Shown: one piece after another, positions 5,963-9,255 of the stretch | How positions within the stretch are numbered: position 1 is the stretch's first letter | Layout of the letters: each line of letters begins with the position of its first letter | Source of the DNA: Clostridia bacterium | Lineage (GTDB): Bacteria; Bacillota; Peptococcia; Peptococcales; SKKY01 | DNA length: 9,255 bases | Direction: 5' to 3' | NCBI GenBank assembly: GCA_007123515.1 | Contig: SKKY01000111.1 | Coordinates: 1-9,255 of the forward strand | Notes under the pieces: model-generated | What the model was told of the DNA's origin: nothing | The model's input: the letters and a program-made list of their open reading frames with translations, nothing else | The model's database searches: none | Translations under genes and position numbers: made by a program

Positions 5963-6463
5963 TTGACAACAGTAGATTACGCAATCGTCAGTTTTATACT
6001 GGGTATGATAGTTGTCTATTTCCTGGCGAAAGCACTGGACAGGTATCGCAGGAAGAAAATCTATTTCAGGGCAAAAGCTGCTGAGAAAAGAGCGATGACG
6101 TTGCTTGAAGAGAATGGTTATCGGATCATTGATAAGCAGCCCAAAAAAAATATCATATATTCTGTTAATGGAGAAAAGAAACAGGCGTATGTCAAAGCGG
6201 ATTTTTTAGCTAAAAAGTTCTTCAGAAAAGTCGTCTGTGAGGTAAAGACCGGTGATAATACCCGAGTTACCCAGGCGCTGATCCGCAGGCAGCTTCTTGA
6301 CTATTTTTATGCCTACGGTGTCAGGGAAGTGCTACTGATTGATATGGAAAAAGAAAAAATCGATCGAATTGTGTTTGAAAAACAACGTAACAGTTATTGG
6401 GCCGTGCCAGCGCTGTTTTTTTTAGGATTCGCAGTCGCTTACTTAGTACATTACTATATATAG
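5963..6463 (+). CDS. Membrane-anchored PD-(D/E)XK nuclease-like protein
   Basis: I do not recognise a named gene. The 166-residue product has an N-terminal membrane segment (about 5-23), a basic stretch (RYRRKK, 28-32), a soluble core and a second membrane segment (about 146-164). The core resembles the PD-(D/E)XK fold seen in Mrr/resolvase- and YraN-type proteins. A helix with E41 (AAEKRAMTLLEENGYRII) precedes a strand with D80 (KADFLA), then the strand motif CEVKTGD (E93, K95) and a helix containing Q104/Q110. These positions match the usual metal-binding D, E and K. The start is TTG, chosen because GGAGG (5952-5956) lies 6 bases upstream and 12 bases separate it from tlyA. The nuclease fold is inferred from motif spacing; activity and substrate are unknown. 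The two membrane segments would leave the core on the cytoplasmic side if the positive-inside rule holds. Confidence 0.7.
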   Translation: MTTVDYAIVSFILGMIVVYFLAKALDRYRRKKIYFRAKAAEKRAMTLLEENGYRIIDKQPKKNIIYSVNGEKKQAYVKADFLAKKFFRKVVCEVKTGDNTRVTQALIRRQLLDYFYAYGVREVLLIDMEKEKIDRIVFEKQRNSYWAVPALFFLGFAVAYLVHYYI

Positions 6464-6476
6464 AAAGAGGAACCGG

Positions 6477-7322
6477 ATGGAAAAAAATAAATTTGGAATC
6501 ATTTTAAATTGCGATAAAGAAGACGCCAGAAAATTGGCACATAAAATCATTGCCTATCTTGTCTCTCAAAACAATGAAGTATATGCTCCCCCTGAGGAAT
6601 CAGCTGTACTACCCGATGTTCTTGTTAAAGAACAAAAAGAGTTTAACAGTATCATTGATTATCTAATTGTTATTGGCGGAGACGGAACCTTTTTAAGAGC
6701 TGCCCGTTTTACCTTTGGTTATGCAGTCCCGATCCTTGGAATTAATATGGGCAAAATGGGATTTATGACCGAAACAGAAAAAGCACATGCTTTTGAAGCG
6801 ATTGATCTGATTCTCCAAAAGAAATACTATTTAGAAAAAAGAATGCTTCTTGCCTGTGAGGTGATCAGAAAAGATCAGGTGGTTAGAAAATTTACCGCGT
6901 TAAATGATTTTGTGATCAATAAAGGGGCGTTCTCAAGATTAATAGGAATTCGTATGAAGATTGCCGATGAATTTTTTCGTGAATACTCTTCAGATGGTGT
7001 CATTGTCGCAACGCCGACAGGCTCTACAGCGTATTCTTTGTCTGCCGGTGGACCGATTGTCTATCCGGAGATGGAATTAAGTATTATTACTCCGATTTGT
7101 CCGCATTCATTAAGTGCCCGACCGATGGTGATTCCGGCAGAAAAAAATGTGGTAATTGAAGTATGTTCACCAAGAATTAAATCAATGCTAACCATTGACG
7201 GACAAAACGGTTTCGAATTAGAAAATGAAGATAAGATCGTCATCAGAAAATCAGAAGATGCAATGTACTTTATTAAATGTAGCGAAAAAGGCTTTTTTAG
7301 TCGTATTAGAGAAAAATTTTGA
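6477..7322 (+). CDS. nadK: NAD kinase
   Basis: This cytosolic enzyme phosphorylates NAD to NADP using ATP or polyphosphate, setting the NADP pool. The 281-residue protein has the catalytic and nucleotide-binding GGDGTFLRAAR (67-77, D69 central). GINMGKMGFMTE follows near 88-99; the usual Leu of the GxLGF motif is Met here, a mild change. The NAD-binding run DGVIVATPTGSTAYSLSAGG (about 177-196) and LTIDGQNG near 240 complete the family pattern. The length is typical. GAGG (6467-6470) lies 6 bases upstream of the ATG. The stop TGA is followed almost at once by the next gene. Position near argR and recN is common in Clostridia. Confidence 0.96.
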   Translation: MEKNKFGIILNCDKEDARKLAHKIIAYLVSQNNEVYAPPEESAVLPDVLVKEQKEFNSIIDYLIVIGGDGTFLRAARFTFGYAVPILGINMGKMGFMTETEKAHAFEAIDLILQKKYYLEKRMLLACEVIRKDQVVRKFTALNDFVINKGAFSRLIGIRMKIADEFFREYSSDGVIVATPTGSTAYSLSAGGPIVYPEMELSIITPICPHSLSARPMVIPAEKNVVIEVCSPRIKSMLTIDGQNGFELENEDKIVIRKSEDAMYFIKCSEKGFFSRIREKF

Positions 7323-7330
7323 GGGGACTT

Positions 7331-7906
7331 ATGGAGCAGGGGAAAAATATATTTGCAAGTCTGATTACGTTCAATAAAATGATTCTTTCACAGTCTATAA
7401 CAGCCGGAGCAATTGTTTGTGATGCTACACTCGGTAATGGACATGATGCACTTTTTTTGGCCGAAATCACAGGATCTAGAGGAACCGTCATTGGCTTTGA
7501 TATTCAACCAGAGGCAATAGAGGTCTCCACAAAAAGAATGCAGGAAGCCGGATTTGATAATTTTAGCTTTTATCTTGAGAGCCACTCTGCTATCGATCAG
7601 TATCTTTCTGAAGCTGATGCTGTGGTCTTTAATCTGGGTTACCTTCCTGGTCATGCCAAAGAGGTGGTTACCCAACCAGAGACCACACTCGAAGCCATTG
7701 AAAAATCACTAAAGATGTTAAAGAAAAATGGATTGATTAGCATTATGTTTTATGTGGGTCATCCCGGTGGGCTTGAAGAAAAAGAATACATTATGCCATT
7801 TATTAAAAAACTTGATAAACATACATATGATGTGCTTGAAGTAACACATGCGAATCGTAGTGAAACGGCACCTTTTTTACTACTACTATACAAAAAAGGG
7901 GATTGA
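7331..7906 (+). CDS. mnmM: tRNA (mnm5s2U) methyltransferase, YtqB/MnmM family
   Basis: This is a class I SAM-dependent methyltransferase of the 'rRNA_methylase' (YtqB) family. Bacillus YtqB was shown to methylate 5-aminomethyl-2-thiouridine to 5-methylaminomethyl-2-thiouridine at the wobble position of tRNA and was renamed MnmM; the same role is inferred here. The 191-residue product shows motif I DATLGNGHD (31-39), the acidic strand end GFDIQP (D57), and the family signature NLGYLPG (101-107) followed by TQPETT (114-119). No RNA-binding domain is fused. The ATG at 7331 follows GAGGGG (7321-7326) by 4 bases. An upstream in-frame TTG at 7319 overlaps the nadK stop and lacks its own Shine-Dalgarno site. 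The gap to nadK is 8 bases and that to argR is 4 bases. Confidence 0.88.
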   Translation: MEQGKNIFASLITFNKMILSQSITAGAIVCDATLGNGHDALFLAEITGSRGTVIGFDIQPEAIEVSTKRMQEAGFDNFSFYLESHSAIDQYLSEADAVVFNLGYLPGHAKEVVTQPETTLEAIEKSLKMLKKNGLISIMFYVGHPGGLEEKEYIMPFIKKLDKHTYDVLEVTHANRSETAPFLLLLYKKGD

Positions 7907-7910
7907 GGAT

Positions 7911-8360
7911 ATGAAGAGTGTGAGGCAAAAAAAAATATTGCAGATTATAGAAAACTCTGTGGTCTCTACACAAAAGGATCTCGCAGATGCTTTGATTGAT
8001 GCAGGATTTGAAGTCACACAGGCAACGGTATCTAGGGATATTAAAGAGCTAAATCTGATTAAAATTGCCGCTGGTGAAAATCTGTATCGTTACGCAGCTC
8101 CACAGGAAGCGGTAATGGTCTCTGAAAAAAAGTTTGAATTTGTTTTGCAGGAATTTGTTTTAGAAGTTGATTACAGCGAAAATATGGTTGTGGTGAAAAC
8201 TGCACCGGCTAATGCTAATGTTGTGGCTTATGCGCTGGATAATTTTACTTGGAAAGAAGTGATCGGAACCGTAGCCGGAGATGATACCATTCTGTTGGTG
8301 ATAAAACCAAAAGAAAAAACCCTAGAGATTGTTAACCGTATTAAAAGCTATATAGAATAA
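7911..8360 (+). CDS. argR: Arginine repressor
   Basis: ArgR/AhrC is a hexameric, arginine-sensing transcription regulator that represses arginine synthesis and can activate catabolic genes. The 149-residue protein begins with a winged helix-turn-helix domain (about 1-68) containing the recognition helix segment QATVSRDIKELNLIK (about 37-51). The C-terminal oligomerisation and arginine-binding domain carries GTVAGDDTILLV (about 121-132), whose adjacent aspartates bind arginine in the family. The start is ATG 7911, with AAGGGG (7896-7901) 9 bases upstream. The frame is open back to 7848, but those codons lie inside mnmM and the usual MKxxRQxxIL N-terminus begins at 7911. Adjacency to recN is the classical Firmicutes arrangement. 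I did not see an obvious ARG box in this window. Confidence 0.96.
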   Translation: MKSVRQKKILQIIENSVVSTQKDLADALIDAGFEVTQATVSRDIKELNLIKIAAGENLYRYAAPQEAVMVSEKKFEFVLQEFVLEVDYSENMVVVKTAPANANVVAYALDNFTWKEVIGTVAGDDTILLVIKPKEKTLEIVNRIKSYIE

Positions 8361-8378
8361 GTTTCAGGAGGCGTTTTT

Positions 8379-9255
8379 GTGTTAAAAACACTCAGAATCA
8401 GTAACTATGCTTTAATAGATCAGCTGGATATCGATTTTTCAGAGGGACTTAATGTTCTGACTGGAGAAACCGGAGCCGGAAAGTCGATCATTGTCGGAGC
8501 CATTTCTCTGTTAATCGGAGGAAGAAGCCAGGCAGAATACATTCGGGATAAATCAAAAAAAACCTGGGTGGAAGGCTACTTTGATCTGGATGTGACAGAG
8601 TCAATGCAGTCAATTTTTGGGAATCTTGGTATCGATTTTATGGACGAATACCTTGTTATACGGCGCGAAATCAATCAGAACGGGAAAAGTGCTGCCAGAA
8701 TAAACGGCGTGACCATTCCTGTCTCACAGCTTAAAGAGATCGCTTCTCACATTATTAATATCTATGGTCAGCATGACTTTCAGATACTAAGTAACCCGAT
8801 AAATCATCTAAAAATCCTTGATTCGATAGGAAAACAGGAGATTCAAAAAGAGAAGGAAGATGTTTACAAGGCGTATCAGGTCCTTGAAAATGCCCGGCAA
8901 GAAAAAAAGGAAATAGAGGATAAACGTGACGATGCACAACAAAGGAAGGAATTTCTCTCTTTTCAGCTGCAGGAAATAGAGGCAGCGGGTTTAGAGGATG
9001 TCACGGAAGATGAGCAAATAGATCAGGAACTATCCATCCTGGAAAATCAGGAAAAAATTACCCGCACGGTTCATGAGGTAACCGAAGCCTTATACGGACA
9101 ACAATCGGCTTATGAAAAAGTGGCAACAGCACTACAAAGTGCACAAGAGCTCACGCGATTTATCGATAAAGCCAAAGAGACAGAAGATCGTCTCCGGCAA
9201 GTGTACTATGAAATCGAAGATGTGGTAATGGAGTTAAAGCAATGCACGGACATAA
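8379..9255 (+). CDS. recN: DNA repair protein RecN, N-terminal part
   Basis: RecN is an SMC-like ATPase that acts early at DNA double-strand breaks. The frame is open from GTG 8379 to the window edge (292 codons, no stop); the full family length is about 550-570 residues, so roughly the N-terminal half is present. It begins MLKTLRISNYALIDQLDIDF, as in the family. Walker A is GETGAGKS (29-36), the Q-loop region is YGQHDFQ (129-135), and a Lys/Glu-rich coiled coil follows from about residue 150. The Walker B and signature motifs are expected beyond the window. CAGGAGG (8365-8371) lies 7 bases before the GTG, fixing the start. The gene follows argR after 18 bases, as in Bacillus ahrC-recN. Confidence 0.96.
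   Translation, partial: MLKTLRISNYALIDQLDIDFSEGLNVLTGETGAGKSIIVGAISLLIGGRSQAEYIRDKSKKTWVEGYFDLDVTESMQSIFGNLGIDFMDEYLVIRREINQNGKSAARINGVTIPVSQLKEIASHIINIYGQHDFQILSNPINHLKILDSIGKQEIQKEKEDVYKAYQVLENARQEKKEIEDKRDDAQQRKEFLSFQLQEIEAAGLEDVTEDEQIDQELSILENQEKITRTVHEVTEALYGQQSAYEKVATALQSAQELTRFIDKAKETEDRLRQVYYEIEDVVMELKQCTDI

Noticed and set aside
7848..7910. Upstream extension of argR
   Set aside because: These codons lie inside mnmM; the ATG at 7911 has a good ribosome site and gives the canonical ArgR N-terminus.

Overview
The window is a low-GC, Firmicutes-type housekeeping cluster, most likely from an anaerobic Clostridia (an Acetobacterium/Eubacterium-like acetogen would fit, but that is a guess from gene style and order). 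All genes lie on the + strand with short gaps or overlaps and clear Shine-Dalgarno sites. The order is xseA(3' end)-xseB-ispA-divergent PAP2-[~610 nt noncoding]-oapA-dxs-tlyA-membrane PD-(D/E)XK protein-nadK-mnmM/ytqB-argR-recN(5' part). It is an expanded version of the xseAB-ispA-dxs-yqxC(tlyA)-ahrC(argR)-recN cluster of Bacillus.

The centrepiece is the G-rich, highly structured noncoding stretch from about 2010 to 2622. Its size, its position between ispA and dxs, and the small membrane protein with a DxxxD motif directly downstream identify it as an OLE (ornate, large, extremophilic) RNA with its partner OapA. The 5' and 3' ends pair through a perfect 11-bp helix (2015-2025 with 2600-2610). 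A sigma-A-like promoter (1976-2004) would start transcription right at that 5' edge. Many internal hairpins can be drawn by hand, two with GNRA tetraloops. One hairpin displays a 10-nt perfect palindrome in its loop, a possible RNA dimerisation site. The OLE/OapA system is already described, so the RNA itself is a recognition rather than a discovery. The palindromic loop, the placement of the promoter and the close link to oapA translation are the parts worth a second look.

On the left (1-1897) are the two exonuclease VII subunits, a farnesyl diphosphate synthase and a divergent PAP2 membrane protein. On the right, dxs supplies the first step of the MEP isoprenoid pathway, so the OLE/OapA module is bracketed by isoprenoid genes. 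Then follow an rRNA 2'-O-methyltransferase (tlyA), a two-TM protein with a PD-(D/E)XK nuclease-like core, NAD kinase, a tRNA wobble-uridine methyltransferase of the YtqB/MnmM family, the arginine repressor and the DNA-repair ATPase RecN, which runs off the right edge. No mobile elements, CRISPR arrays, tRNA or rRNA genes were seen.
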